DNA of 64,000 nucleotides from Hippopus hippopus (taxonomy: Eukaryota > Mollusca > Bivalvia > Cardiida > Cardiidae): NCBI GenBank assembly GCA_946811185.2, contig OX328105.1:44950845-45014844 (forward strand). Direction: 5' to 3'. The first letter of the stretch is position 1, and every line of letters starts with the position of its first letter. Made by a program: the position numbers and the translations under genes. The notes below the pieces were generated by a model. That model made no database searches. It was not told where the DNA came from and saw only the letters and a list, made by a program, of their open reading frames with translations. Positions 1 to 11,984 of the stretch are shown piece after piece.

Positions 1-85
1 TCAAAAGTCTTTTTCCATCGGGTCATAAAAACAGGAGTTTGTCTGGTAAAGGGTTTAATAACTCATAAGACTGTTATTTTTTGAG

Positions 86-3000
86 GTGACTGATAATATT
101 TGGAATGATTTACTATCTGATGACAGCATTGGAGAAGATTCACCACCATTTAAAGTTCAATCCAATGGGTAATCTACTTATATTGTTTTCCCCTTGTCTT
201 TCTATACCATTCTCATATTTGGTACCATATTCACTGCCTTACTGGAGTGGTATATGCTTCTCAGGCATCTAGCTGAAGAGAATTACTGGTGAGACTATAC
301 CCATCAGCAATTTAGCTTTGAAGAATGACTGTTTTGATTTATGCTTATCAGCAATCTAAATGAAAAATTTGACAAGTTTGACTTATGCTCGTCGGCAATC
401 TCATTCAAAGAGAATGACTTGGACGGCTCATGATCACCAGCAATCTAGCTGAGGAGCATGACTTGTGTAACGTAGGCTCATCAGCAGTCAAGCTGAAGTG
501 AATGACATTTGTGACTTATGCTCATCAGAATGACTGTTATGGCCTATGCTTATCAGCAGTCTAGGTGAGAAGAATGACCTCCTTGTGGTAGATCAGGGCC
601 CGTATTCACCAACCATTCTGAAGAACGTTCTTTGTCTTATTCTCCAGAATTTTCTATATTTGAAAGTAACCATTCGGTTTAGCCAATCAGAAGTTGTGTT
701 ACAAATTTAGAAAATCTTGGAGAATAAGACTAAGAATATTCTCAAGAATGGTTGGTGAATATGGGCCCAGCTGACCTAGGATGCTCTCAGTGGGTCTCAT
801 GAAAAACCTAGATTACTGTTTTGCAGATTACAACAGTTACACAGGAAAGTCATTGTAAAAGCTACTTGTTGTTGGGTTCATATAAGAAATACTATTGCAT
901 CATAGACATGTTATATTTAGTCATGGCTGGTTATGGTGTTTTGGCATGGTTCAAGTTATGAATATGTAGTCTTCATACTTTAATTTAAAAATTTTCCATT
1001 GGTTTACTTTTCCTTTCAAAGACTCACAAGCAGTAAGTTCATTTTTTTCACACAATTTTTTTTTACTTCTACAAACACAAATACCACTACTTGAATCAAA
1101 TTTTGTTATCTGGCAATACTCTTGTAGGTAGACAAAAACAATATTTTTGTTGTTTTGATAAGGTCTTCTGTGAGTTATATTGTATGGTTACATAGAAAGT
1201 AAAATGATTGAAACATTAGATTGATTTCTTAATGAAACCTTACTTCAATAATTCCAGCGGCATAATGGAAACAGTGTCAAAAGAGCGAAATGCAATACAG
1301 GTGTCGAAGGACTTCTTGCGTAAACAGAGGCAGTCCTTGAAGCGACGCCAAGCAGCACTACAGGCAGCAAAACAAGAATTGGTACGAGATATGCAGCGTC
1401 ATAAACAAGGGGTATGTTTTAGGCTCATTTTTATAGTCCTAACATAATATGGTTTTTAGTGACATATTGCCTGCTTCTTACTGCTGAAGAATGAGGAAAA
1501 ATAAAAATGACTATGATTGAACACTAAGTGGGGAAAAAGGAGAAAATGCTGGTGACCAGCATTTACTTTTTTTCTCACAATTTTTTTCTTACTTTTCAAA
1601 GAAGGTTCGCATATATTGAGCCAGATTAACTATATTGTTTGTCTGCAGGTATGTTCAGTACAGATGATTGTATAATTTGTTGTTTGGTAAAGAGTTAGCG
1701 TAATAAGTAACTTTATCGTGACAACTAAATCTAACAGACATTTTCAGTCTACAAATATGATCCAAATAATTGCAATGGCAAGCTACGTAACACAACTTCT
1801 GATTGGCTAAACCCTTTGGTTTAGCTATACAGAGGTTGTGTTACTTTCAAATTTAGAAAATTCTTGAAAATAAGACTAGATATTTTGTTAAAAGTGGTTG
1901 GTGAATACATACTCTGAACCCCATGTTGGCTTTGTTTGTAGAATCTGACCCCTGAAGGTGCTACAGTGCTTGACGACGTGAAACAAAAACTGGACCGAGA
2001 GGCCATGGAGATTGACCGGGCAGCAACACAAATGAGCGCTGGTCATAGGCTGGTGAAAGAGAAGGAAAAATATCTCTCTAGACTGAAATCTCAAATTGTG
2101 CCAGAGGTAAACATCCCTTTTCCTTTTTCTTCATGTTTAGTTACTTAGTCACAAAGGGTTTTTTCCTTTCAAAGCCCAATTTTGCTGATAATGAGGCAAA
2201 AGAGGCTTTTGAAGACATTTCATTATCAGCATTTTGTTTTGTTGCTTTTCAGCAATATCTCTAACCTTCAAAAAACAAATCTCTACATCTCTCAAACTGA
2301 AAGACGACAGAATATTATTTGTTGTCTGTCAGTGCTTTGAAAGTGGACCAGTCTTAAATGTTTGGCCTGGTAAAAGGTTGATTAGATCAGTTCCACATAG
2401 GCTTACTTAACCGTTTTCCATGCAACAACATTTTAGACCGGTACAAATTGAAAGCATGTACAGATGTCAAAATACTTGTTACTCAAAAATTGAATTTTTT
2501 TTTTTTTTGGTAGGGTAGAAAACATTGTGAGAAAAGGAGAAAATGCTGGTTACCAGCATTTTCTCCTTTTCTCCAGCATTTTCTCCTTTTCCCACAATAT
2601 TTTCAAAAGCTTTCTCTCCCAGGGTCATCAGATCTCGGGATTGTATTGTAAAGGTTTAAGATCATCAAAAAGGTGACACAAATCACAATTCATTTTGAGT
2701 GAAAAGGAAATGGCTGTTTTGAATGTCAGGAAAAAATTATCTGGGAAGAGAAATAGTTGCCTAAAACAAGCATTTTGCTCCATTTCCATAAGTGTTTTCA
2801 AACCTGTCAGTCGTAAGGGCATAAAGATAGATATTTTGAGCTTTAACTCTATATCACTAAGGAAAATTTTAGTCTGGACCAAATTTAAAGAAACAATAAA
2901 TGCATCTCAAATAATGATTTCTGTCCAAGGTAGAGTCGAAAACATTGTTGAAAAGGAGGCTTGAATTTTTAACCGTAAAGCACTCCACAATTTTAGTTGC

Positions 3001-6000
3001 CTCAGCTGACTGTGATCAGACTGTGATCTATGATCTACACTGTCCACTTTACTGAACAAAAGCTACCTAGAAATTTTAAATATTTAGGTCTTATTTCAAA
3101 GCCAATAATCTCTTTGTTATTTTGGCATTCCATGAGAGAAACAGTTTGACTGTTTAACTCTTTACCAAACAATCACAAGTTTTAAAAAACCATGTGCCAA
3201 AAAGCTTTTGAAAACATTGTGGGAAAAAGAGAAAATGCTTGTTACCAGGATTCTCAGGATCCTTGACACTTTGCCAAGCAGTTCTGAGTTTTAACAACCC
3301 TGATGGACAGTTTAGAACATCGTGGGAAATGGAAAAAATTTGGTAACCAGAATTTTCTCCTTTTCCCACAATATTTTCTGTTATATCGAGGACAGTTAGT
3401 CATTTCAGCCACCTTTAATTTGTCGTCTGCGAATACTTTTGATTGGGACACAGGTAAAATTTTGTGGTTTGGTAAAGAGATAAAAAACTGGATTTTATGG
3501 GAAAGGGTCAATATGCAATACATGGGTATAGAACAATCCCCTGATTTCTACTATACTAGTTTGATGTTGAAATGCTTGATCTATTTAAGCAGTATAACAG
3601 TGACTCTGACCTGGAGTGGTCTCCCTTTGAACATAGCTACCATCCAGTAAAGATGCCAAATTTTGACCTCAGCGATGATGAAGGCAGTAGTGGGATCAGT
3701 AGTACAGATAACAGTGTGGATAATGTCTTACAGGGTAGGTTTTAACCCTTTGCCACACGATCCCAACTTTTAACGACCCTGAGAAAGAAGCCTTTTGAAA
3801 ACATTATGGGAAAAGGAGAAAATGCTGGTAACCAGCATTTTCTCCTTTTCCCATAATGTTTTCTACATTTCCCAAAACAAATTTCAGTTTTTCAGTCACA
3901 TTTATTTTGTCATCTAAAGAGGCTTTCAATTTAGACTTGTCTTAAATTTTGTTGTTTGTTAAAGAGTTAAACAGTGACTCATTGAGTAATGAAGAGTTTA
4001 AGCCCTGGAAACCTTAGAGGACCAAGTAAACTTAATAAGACATGTTTAATATGGAAATAAGACACAAATAACTGAGTCATGCTTTGGGAAAAGGGGGTTA
4101 AATGCATCTGCCAAAAGTATCAACCCATATCAGCCTGCCCAGTCTGTTTTTTTAACACTCATTGAGTAATGAAAAGTTTAAGCCATCAAAAGCTTGGAGG
4201 ACCAAGTAAACTTAATAAGACATTTTTAACTCTTTACCACACAATCCTGACTATTAACGACCCTGAGAAAGAAGCCTATAGAAAACATTGTGGGAAAAGG
4301 AGAAAATGCTGGTAACCAATATTTTCTACCCGATCAAAGTCAGAAATCATCGTATTACCAAGATTTAATTTGTTGTCTGCAGATGTTTTGAATTTGGTCC
4401 AGTGCAAAAATTTGTCGTTTGGTAAAGAGTTAATCAAGAAATTAAGACATGCACTGGGAAAAGAGGGTTGAATGCGTCTGCAGAAAGTATTGACCCGTAA
4501 GTCCATGCAGGCTGACATGGGTCGAACTTTTTGCTATTTGTGTAACCTTCTGCATGTCCAAGGACCATTCTACCTCATGATTTAGTCATTTGTAAGACAA
4601 AATGGATTCTGCGGCTCAATTAATATATGATGACTTGCTGGATTATAATGCAATATGGAGATGCATTAATTCCCCTTTAACCAGAGCACCACTTTATTGA
4701 GATTTCAATGTCATTGTCCTGAATATCTCAGGAAAAGAAGACAGTGTAGATCAATAATCAGACTGTGAAATGTCCTTTTCTGTTTATGTGCTTTTCAGTG
4801 TATGTATATACACATTCTGAATCCTCAAGGTACTGCAAATGATCGTAACTATATGCCACATACTTGGCCCATCCTATTCATATTTAACTTTTTATCAAAC
4901 AGTCCTGGGTTTTTACGACCTTTGGGAAGAGACCTTTTGAAAACATTGTGGGAAAAGGAGAAAATGCTGGTAACCAGCATTTTCTCCTTTTCCCACAATG
5001 TTTTCTACTCTGCCAAAGAACTTTTGTTCAATTGTACCAATTTCAAATTTGTTACGTGCAGATGCTCTTAATTTTGAAGGGTTTAAAATTTGATGTTTGG
5101 GAAAGGGTTAAATAATTATTCTATTTTACCATATTCTCTTTATGTTCCAGTGCTGCAGAAGCAAGTGGAACCACTAAATCAAAGAGCTAACTCCTCTCAA
5201 TCAATACCAAACGAACGGCCCGAAGTACGTGCCTCTGCAGATGGAGATCCCCTTGCCAAGTCGTTGGTCAAAATCAACACAGAACTTACTCACATTATCA
5301 AAAATCTCAGAGCCAATCAAAGTGCTTCTAGTACCCCTGTGCCTGGACCAAATATGCTTGGTGAGTCTTCCGTTTTAATTTATTTTACTAGACTTACTGC
5401 TTCAACAAACAAATATGTGCATGTGTTTACATGACCCTTAAGTAGAAGGCTGTTGAAAAAATTGTGGTAAAAGATGTAACTGCTGATTAACAGAATTTTC
5501 TTCTTTTCCACCGCTGGTTTCTTAATCATATTTAAGCACAGTGTGTCTAAAATGGTTATATGGAAAAATAGCCAGTGGCTTTCAAAGAATTTTGTGCAGA
5601 CTACTGGCAGAAGAAACTGCAAGAAAGCATGGATAGAATTAGCTGTTGCCACATTATTGAACACTTGTCACTTGTGAAAAGGTAACCAGCATTTTCTCCT
5701 TTTCACACAATGTTTTCTACCCAACCCTAGATAATTTTCAATGTAGATGTCTTTAGTATTTGCTGTCTACATAATGATACTTTCATTTAGGCAAAAAATA
5801 ATAGTTATTTTTTTCTCATTATAGGTGTAGCTCAGAACCCATATCTTCCGGCTAACAGCACACCCTCTATCTTAAATGGGAACAGTACAATGGGAAGTAC
5901 AAGCCCAGTACAGGCATGGCAGCCCACAAGTACCCAAGCATCAGGCAATCCTTATGTGTAAGTGTTTTACCCACTGCCACATCCATGCAAGTTTTTACAT

Positions 6001-9000
6001 TCCTAATGTGTTTGTCTTTTTAATGCTTTGTTAGACAATCCTGTCTTTTAAATTTTTGACCATGCAACAGTATTTGAGACTGATCAAAATTGAAAGCATT
6101 TGCAGACAGCAAAATAAAGGCACTCAAAAATAAAGAATTACCTTTAGAAGGGTAGAAAACATGGTGGGAAAAGGAGAAAATGCTGGTTACAAGCATTTCC
6201 TCCTTTCCCCATAGTGTTTTTAGAAGGTTAAAAGGTCTAAAAGTTTTGTCGGTTGATAAGGAGTTATGTCATCTTTTGTGACTATTTTAGTTTGTGTTTG
6301 CTTTGTTCCCAGACATACTCCACATCACAGAGTAGACTATGCAAGCTTGGTTTTGAATGCCGAACAGTCTTTAGAAAGAAAATGGAGGAAATACTTTGGA
6401 GGTAAATCATTTTATCTTCACTTCATGTCTGGCTTTGTAGCCAGCAATAGTTTTAACTCTGTACCAGACAACAATAGCTAACACTAGTCTATATTGAAAG
6501 CATTTGCAGACAACAAATTACATGTGACTCAGATGACGGTGATTATCATGAGAATGGTGGAAAATTTTATGGATTTTATACACTGTTTTTTACAAGCTGT
6601 CATTGTCAGGGTTGTAGCACAGCCAAGTAGCTCACTTGTTAGCGTATCTGACTTGTGACCTGGTGGTTATGAATTCAATACACGGTTCAGGTAAAGTTTC
6701 TTTCAGGTAATTTTTTGCCTCTCACCTCTGATGCATGTTTGAAAAGTAGTCGGTAGAAAATTGTTTCAGTACTGGTGTGAGCAAGCTAGGAAATACATGC
6801 ATGGGTTCCCTACGTTAGTGATATGATAAGCTGTTAAACAGCTTTAAACTACAATAATAAATTGTCAGGGTTGTCCAAACTCAGGATTGTGTGGTACTAG
6901 GCTAAAGTTTAACTCTTTACCACACAATGCCGACTTTTAACGACCCTGGGAAAGAAGCCTTTTGAAAACATTGTGGGAAAAGGAGAAAATGCTGGTAACC
7001 AGCATTTTCTCCTTTCCCCACAATGTTTTCTACCCTCCCCAAAACAAATTTCATTTTTTCAGTCACATTTATTTTGTTATCATGTATATGCTTTCAATTT
7101 GGACAAGTCTATAATTTTGTCATTTGGTAAAGGGTTAAACAGTTTATAATATTAGATTTTAAAAGACTCGCAACTAGATTGTGTATAAAAGAATTGTTAA
7201 TAAATATTTACATATGAGCATGTTTGGAAATAAGAAAATGTTGATTTTGAGTGTATGGAAAAACATATGGGAAAAATTGAGACTGCTCTTAACTCTGTAT
7301 CGGATGACAAAATTTAAGATTTGCCCATTTTAGAAGTATTTTAAGACAATTAATTAGATTCCTACCAAATGATGATATTTGCCCTTGAATAGGTAGAGAA
7401 AATTGTGGGAAAAGTAGAAAAAATCTGGTTCTTACAATTTTTTTCAAAAGTCTTCTTTCCCAGGTTGTTAAAATATGTGACTGTTTGGGAATGAAAACAA
7501 GGAACTACTTCTTTTTCAATAATGTTTTAACAGCGGTGAACCGCAGAAGCAATCAAGTTAAGTCTTTATATGATAAAGAGGTTATCTTTTATGACATGTC
7601 AGATCATCTACAGATATATACTTATGTCATGCTGTTTTATCCAGATCGTAGACCACCACTGACTAGTGCCACAGGCTATGTCCAGTCAACAGCCATTACT
7701 TTTGGACACACCCCTGTCAGGTGAGACAAAATGAGCTTGTATTGACTCTTTAACCCTTTCCCACACAGTCCCTACTTTTAACGACTCTGAGAAAGAAAGC
7801 CTTTGAAAACATTGTGGGAAAAGGAAAAAATGCTGGTAACCAGCATTTTCTCCTTTTTCCCACAATGTTTTCTACCCTTTCCAAATCAATTTTCAATTTT
7901 TGATTCACATTTATTTTGTCGTCTGCAAATGCTTTCAATTTGGACTAGTCCAAAATTTTGTCGTTTGGTAAAGAGCAACAAAATTGTACACTTAACATAC
8001 TGAAAGCAGATCTTTGACTAATAATTTGAAGTCAAGATAATGGAACTTGTCTTTTGAAGGATAGAAAACATTGTGGGAAGAAGAGAAAATGCTGGTAACA
8101 GCATTTTCTCCTTTTGCCACAATGTTTTCAAGAACCTTCTTCATCAGGATTGTTAAAACTCAGGGTCATGTGGTAAAGGAATAAGTTTGAATGTTTGGTG
8201 TTTTAGCTCATTTGAGCAGAAAAGACATTAGGTGAGCTACTGTGGTTATTACCTTTTCCTTGTTCACTCATCAGTCTGTCTGTCTTTCTTTCTACTTTGT
8301 CTCCTTTTCAATTAACTCTGGTTTTGTTACCCATTCAGTCTTATTTCTGTATCTTTTTAAAGCTCAAACAATTCCCAATAGCATCCTGTAATGCTTATTG
8401 GCTATTTGCCACTATATTGCCTGTCACACATGCTAAATGACTCCATTCATTCATTCATTCATTCATTCACTTTCTCCCCAGAAAATATTTGTTCATATAA
8501 CACCTTGCTTATCACAAATCAAGTTGGTTTTCTGGACAGTGTAGACCTAGTTTAACTCATTACCAAACAACAAAAATGTAAACTTGACCATATTCAAAGC
8601 ATTTGCAGACGACAATTTAAATGTGCTCAAATGGTGCAAACTTTCTTTTATTAGGTAGAAAACATTGTGGGAAAAGGAGAAAATGCTGGTTACCAGCATT
8701 TTCTCCTTTTTTCCACATGTTTTCAAAAGGCTTCTTTCCCAGGGTCATGAAATGTCGGCATTGTGTGGTAAAGGGTTAAAGTGTAGGCTTGTCCAGATTG
8801 AAAGCATTTGTAGACGAGAAATTTAATGTGGTTTGATGATGAGAGTTTTCTGTGAAAGGGTAGAAAATATTGTTAAAAAGAAGAAAATGATGGTTATCAG
8901 CGCTTTCTCCTTTTCCATGTTTACAAAGCCTACTCCCTCTAGGTTGTTGAAACTCAGGAATGTTTGGTAGAAATTCAAAAGATACTAATATAGATTGAGC

Positions 9001-11626
9001 CATGCTCAGAAAAAATGGGGCTTAATCACCTCCATGATGCATTATACCTAGCAAGACATCACCTAGTTATGGATCTTTAAAATATATTTTGTCAAACAAC
9101 CAACTGATCATAAGGTAAAATTATCCTTTGACAGGCAGAAAATTTTAAGATAGCGAAAAGTTTCGACCCATGTCAGCCTATGCGGACTGCGCAGGCTGAC
9201 ATGGGTTGATACTTTTCGCAAATGCCTCCTTTTCACAGAGCATGGCTCATTTGGTTATGTTATTTCAAGGATTGTGACAATAAACCCAAATTTGATAGAC
9301 CTGGTGAAGTTACGGTAAGATTTCGGATATAGATTCTCACAGTTATCCAAAAATATAAGGGCAACCACTTGTGAATTTGTCATCTCACAATATCAATATC
9401 AATGTTGATTTCTCGGTAGTTTTCTGTAAAATAAAAGTTTTTATCAGTCTTTTCAATAGTCTTTAGTTATTACTCTTTTACTCTATTCTCTGCACATATT
9501 CACTTGTTTGAGTTGGCAGCATTGTAAAATTTCATTTGCACCTACTTGATGTAAACTGTTTTGTATTATTTTCATTCCTTTATGTTAATGCAGTCTTTTC
9601 AGAATTTTTTGTTGCAAATTAAACTTTTTGGTTAAACACTGATACACATTACACAACAAATTTTTCTTTTCAAACGTAACAAAACTTGGTAGTTGTATGC
9701 AGTAAAAAGCATCAAATTTGGCATTCAAATCACAGTTAGGTCACATTGCAATTGTAACTTTTTTTATGAAATCAAGTATGATGTCATTGTACTTATTTGA
9801 ATATGATTGAGGCTTGTTATTGATCCTGTGACAGTCCTACAAATCTTTAAAAAATTTTGGTGCAAAATCTAGAAAGACCTTAAAAGGCTGTAAAGCCCAT
9901 TAAGAAATTTACCATTGAAAAATATTTTTTCATTATCCTGTCACTTCCGGGTTTACCTGACGGATAACAGGGTGCCGTATATTTTTTTTGTTATCCGTCA
10001 GTTGGTCAATTGACCGCTAAGTGCGCACCTGCTGACTGGGACTATTTTCAACCAAGCGTCTTACTGCCGTAATGAATGAATCAATCGCTAGCGAATACTT
10101 TTGCTCGTTTAATTAATAGTCTGTTATGTTAAAACACATTGTCTTCTCCGCCACAATATTTTTCTGCGGAGATACGTCACGTTTGATAATTATGACGTAG
10201 CCAATATCATTCATGACGTCATTATTACAGCTGCATATCCAGAGGGTTATGTAAACACGGTTCTTCATTTCAAGTTTCTCATAGATCTAGTGAGAAAGAT
10301 GTCAATATGTGCCTTATTTCGAGCGAAATGTTCAATTTAGTCGGATTTTTGGATTATAATTCAGAAAAAGGATAAATAAAATAGATGGTTGGTGTCTTGG
10401 ATTAAGAAAGTCGATCAGGCTCGGCTCCGGAAATTTATTGAAGGTACGGTCTTTATCAATGTTTTTTTTCCGTTTGTTTGTTTTGTTTTGTTCCGTTACA
10501 GTGAGTGACAGGATAAATAGAATAGATGGTTGGTGTCTTGGATGGGTTAAGTTTATCGGGCTCGGCTCCGAAATTTATCCGGTTCGCCTTCGGCTCACCA
10601 GATAAATTCCTCCGCCTTGCCCGATAAACTTAACCCATCCAAGACACCAACCATCTATTCTCTATTTATATTTATCCTCTGTCTTACAGATGGTTTGCTA
10701 ATTATAATCTTACTTAAATCAGTGGTGAATCCAATTTGAATTTTTGTGAGATAATAGAAATCTGAATAGCCCACTTTTGATCAGACGAGGAATTCTGAAA
10801 ACTAAAACATTTTAAATGTATTTCTGACTTTGTTTATCCTCAACATGCTCAGAGCAACATTTGGTGATCTTACATCCAACCGCTCAAGTACCTTCTGGAT
10901 TACAATATTTTAGTCTAGTTATATAACCCTTTACCAAACAATCCCAACTTTTAAGGACCCTGAGGAAAAAAGCTTTTGAAAACGTTGTAGGAAATGGAGA
11001 AAATGCTGTTAACCAGCATTTTCTCCTTTTTTATTGAACAATATTTTCTATCATTCAAAAAAAAAAAATTCAATTTTTGGGGAATATATACTTTGTTGTC
11101 TGCAAAATTTTCTTTCATTTTAGACAAGTCTAGAATTCTGTTGTTTTGCAAAGCGATAAAAAAGATTAAAAGGTACTTGAAGAATTTGTTAAAGAAATTA
11201 ATTGTTCCAATTCTTAAATTTTTCTTGCATGGCAGGCTTTTTTTTGTAGAAGGGTTTACTACGGAGAAAGGGTGAAACAAGGTTATTTGTGTTGGTTTGT
11301 CATAATTTTTTTTTTCTCACCTTTTTTACTTCAATAGAGAACAGCTTCGAAACTTTAGATCAAGTTTGTTGGACCTCCCTTCAGCAGGAAACCAACCTCA
11401 ACAACCAACTTTGTTCAATGACAGACTACCAAATGCATTTGCTCCGCCCCAATTACCTTCAGTTGCCAAAGACAGGCTCTCAAGTTCAAATCAGTTCAAA
11501 TTCTCAACAGACGAAAGATTAGCAGAGCAGAAGGAGTGGTTGAAAAGGTTTCAGCAGGATTTGAGCTTTGGTCCGATGTTTGCAAAAGGGCCAGGTTCAG
11601 ATGCAGGGTCTGTGTATCCTTTGTGA
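86..11626 (+). CDS. CEP164: CEP164-like centrosomal protein, C-terminal nine exons (5' part outside window)
   Basis: Nine exons join in frame: 86-168, 1258-1411, 1942-2106, 3593-3734, 5151-5360, 5825-5957, 6313-6401, 7645-7720 and 11338-11626 (stop TGA). Every junction has AG/GT borders, intron phases agree at all eight junctions, and the total is 1,341 nt (446 residues plus stop). The product resembles the C-terminal third of CEP164, the distal appendage protein needed to dock centrioles and start cilia. In order it has a basic coiled-coil block (SKDFLRKQRQSLKRRQAALQ), a second helix-rich block, a Ser/Pro-rich linker, the ERKWRKYF motif, a REQLRNFR motif and a final KEWLKRFQQD helix, in the same order as vertebrate CEP164. 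The N-terminal WW domain would lie left of the window. The tail after the last helix is shorter than in vertebrates (ends VYPL). Introns of 0.35-3.6 kb hold many family A hairpin elements. Assignment comes from remembered family features, not a search. Confidence 0.8.
255..580. repeat. Degenerate ~60-bp tandem repeat in first intron
   Basis: About five imperfect copies of a unit containing CTCATCAGCAATCTAGCTGA followed by GAATGACT lie in the intron between the first two visible exons. Unit length is near 60 bp and copies differ by small indels. No coding frame runs through it. It looks like an old minisatellite. Confidence 0.7.
596..768. repeat. MITE family B (GTATTCACC ends), intact copy
   Basis: A 173-bp element has inverted ends reading GGGCCCGTATTCACCAACCA on one side and its near-complement (GGTTGGTGAATATGGGCCC) on the other. 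It has a second internal inverted pair around TCTGATTGGCT-type sequence. Other copies occur at 1783-1906, 13976-14159 and 54000-54160. No coding capacity. Confidence 0.8.
1534..1697. repeat. MITE family A, partial copy
   Basis: Family A as used here is a 220-250-bp element. It begins TTAA-CYCTTTACCA and ends TGGTAAAGRG-TTAA, and its centre is a nearly loopless hairpin with arms of about 33 bp containing ATTGTGGGAAAAGGAGAAAA. This copy lacks its left end, and the right arm of the hairpin is eroded. Confidence 0.65.
1783..1906. repeat. MITE family B, eroded copy
   Basis: Retains the internal inverted pair (AACACAACTTCTGATTGGCT and its counterpart) and the right end TGGTTGGTGAATAC. The left end is lost. 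It lies just upstream of the third visible CEP164-like exon. Confidence 0.55.
2407..2658. repeat. MITE family A with duplicated hairpin arm
   Basis: Family A ends are recognisable. The central hairpin has its right arm partly duplicated, since CAGCATTTTCTCCTTTT occurs twice in succession near 2550-2600. A poly-T run precedes the hairpin. Confidence 0.75.
3153..3484. repeat. Two family A copies, overlapping/truncated
   Basis: A left-end fragment beginning TTAACTCTTTACCAAACAAT runs to about 3250. It is followed by a second, more complete copy whose right end is TTTGGTAAAGAGA near 3482. The intron sequence then leads directly into the exon at 3593. Confidence 0.7.
3742..3970. repeat. MITE family A, full-length copy
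   Basis: Both TTAA borders and the central long hairpin are present. It starts eight bases after the splice donor of the exon ending at 3734. Confidence 0.85.
4085..4180. repeat. MITE family C, fragment
   Basis: Family C as used here has GAGCCATGCTCTG-type ends and an internal palindrome built on CAGCCTGCGCAG flanked by GCGAAAAGT-type sequence. Here an end-like block (GAGTCATGCTTTGGG) and half of the palindrome remain. Confidence 0.5.
4226..4433. repeat. MITE family A copy with eroded right hairpin arm
   Basis: TTAA borders are intact, but the right arm of the central hairpin is largely deleted (AACCAATATTTTCTACCC). Confidence 0.8.
4436..4690. repeat. MITE family C, degraded copy
   Basis: Contains the segment with CTACCTCATGATT, the half-palindrome AGGCTGACATGGGTCGA and the terminal GCATTAATTCCCC-like block seen in intact family C copies at 56.2-56.8 kb. 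It abuts a family A copy. Confidence 0.55.
4884..5111. repeat. MITE family A, full-length copy with perfect hairpin
   Basis: The central hairpin is perfect: two 33-nt arms separated by one base. The right border lies 40 bp before the exon at 5151. Confidence 0.85.
6020..6266. repeat. MITE family A copy, left end eroded
   Basis: Hairpin arms around AAGGAGAAAATGCTGGTTAC are present, and a TGATAAGGAGTTA right end is visible. The left end is mutated (TTAATGCTTTGTTAGACAAT). Confidence 0.65.
6608..6868 (+). repeat. tRNA-derived SINE
   Basis: The left part resembles a degraded tRNA gene with an A-box-like TAGCTCACTTGTTAGCG and a B-box-like GGTTATGAATTCAA. It is followed by a body with GTGTGAGCAAGCTAGGAAAT and CATGCATGGGTTCCC and a tail of ATAATAAATTGTC. 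This arrangement is that of molluscan tRNA-SINEs. It is intronic and in the same orientation as the host gene. Confidence 0.65.
6909..7138. repeat. MITE family A, full-length copy
   Basis: Both TTAA borders are present and the central hairpin is nearly perfect. It lies 40 bp downstream of the SINE tail. Confidence 0.85.
7289..7488. repeat. MITE family A, decayed copy
   Basis: The left end TTAACTCTGTATCGGATGAC and one hairpin arm are recognisable. The second arm and the right terminus are mostly lost. Confidence 0.55.
7750..7974. repeat. MITE family A, near full-length copy
   Basis: It starts TTAACCCTTTCCCACACAGT 29 bp after the splice donor at 7720. The right border ends TGGTAAAGAG without the final TTAA. 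Confidence 0.85.
7990..8182. repeat. MITE family A, inverted neighbour of previous copy
   Basis: The hairpin is intact. The termini are eroded. Element polarity is opposite to the copy ending at 7974. Confidence 0.6.
8446..8470. repeat. (ATTC)n microsatellite
   Basis: Six uninterrupted ATTC tetramers in the large intron between 7720 and 11338. Confidence 0.9.
8552..8975. repeat. Two abutting family A copies sharing a TTAA
   Basis: The first copy spans 8552-8779. Its right-hand TTAA is immediately used as the left border of a second, eroded copy reaching about 8975. Confidence 0.75.
8995..9252. repeat. MITE family C, near full-length copy
   Basis: Ends are TTGAGCCATGCTCAG on the left and AGAGCATGGCTCATTT on the right, inverted. 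The internal palindrome is GTCAGCCTATGCGGACTGCG with its complement, flanked by GCGAAAAGTTTCGACCC. Confidence 0.8.
9253..9930. other. Intronic AT-rich stretch, nothing recognised
   Basis: I see no exon with plausible splice sites, no long frame and no repeat family member in this part of the last CEP164-like intron. It is AT-rich with scattered homopolymers. Confidence 0.6.
9930..10690. repeat. Foldback repeat element with long inverted arms
   Basis: Contains a perfect 39-bp inverted repeat (10522-10560 against 10620-10658) around a GC-richer loop with CTCGGCTCCG. A diverged third copy of the arm lies at about 10366-10444. Upstream is a 13-bp stem CTGACGGATAACA (9958-9970 against 9989-10001). 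Base composition differs from the AT-rich intron around it. Probably a compound foldback/MITE-type element. Exact ends are not resolved. Confidence 0.65.
10924..11158. repeat. MITE family A, degraded copy
   Basis: The left end ACCCTTTACCAAACAATCCC is clear and the hairpin is interrupted by mismatches. The right end is GTTTTGCAAAGCG. It lies 180 bp before the last CEP164-like exon. Confidence 0.7.
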
Positions 11627-11966
11627 GTTGTGAGGCATAATTGAGATCTGTGTAGGCTTCATTCTTGCACATATACCAGCCAACACTCCTAATTTTAATG
11701 ACTTTAATATGTAAACACTTATGTCTTGACACAGCTTTGGGTGCTTATGTAACGGTGTAGATCAAGATTAAACAGCAAAGATTTAAACTGGTCTGTGGTC
11801 TTCACTGACCAAAATTTTGTTCTTTAAAAAAACAGCTGATAATTTTGAAGTTTGTCGTTTTTCAGTAAGGAAAACTGCCCGTCTCATTTATATGGTAACC
11901 ACATAGTTGGGTCTGAGATAAGAGTAACATTTTCTGTTAATGTGATACAATTTTAGGTCACACTAT

Positions 11967-11972
11967 TGAATA
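11967..11972 (+). promoter_or_regulatory. Candidate poly(A) signal for the CEP164-like gene
   Basis: An AATAAA hexamer lies 341 bp after the stop codon, the first such hexamer I noticed downstream. No transcript evidence. Confidence 0.35.
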
Positions 11973-11984
11973 AAACATTTTGCA

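Noticed and set aside
3303..3650. 115-codon plus-strand frame
   Set aside because: It joins a family A MITE with the wrong frame of a CEP164-like exon. The exon at 3593-3734 is read in a different frame that keeps intron phase.
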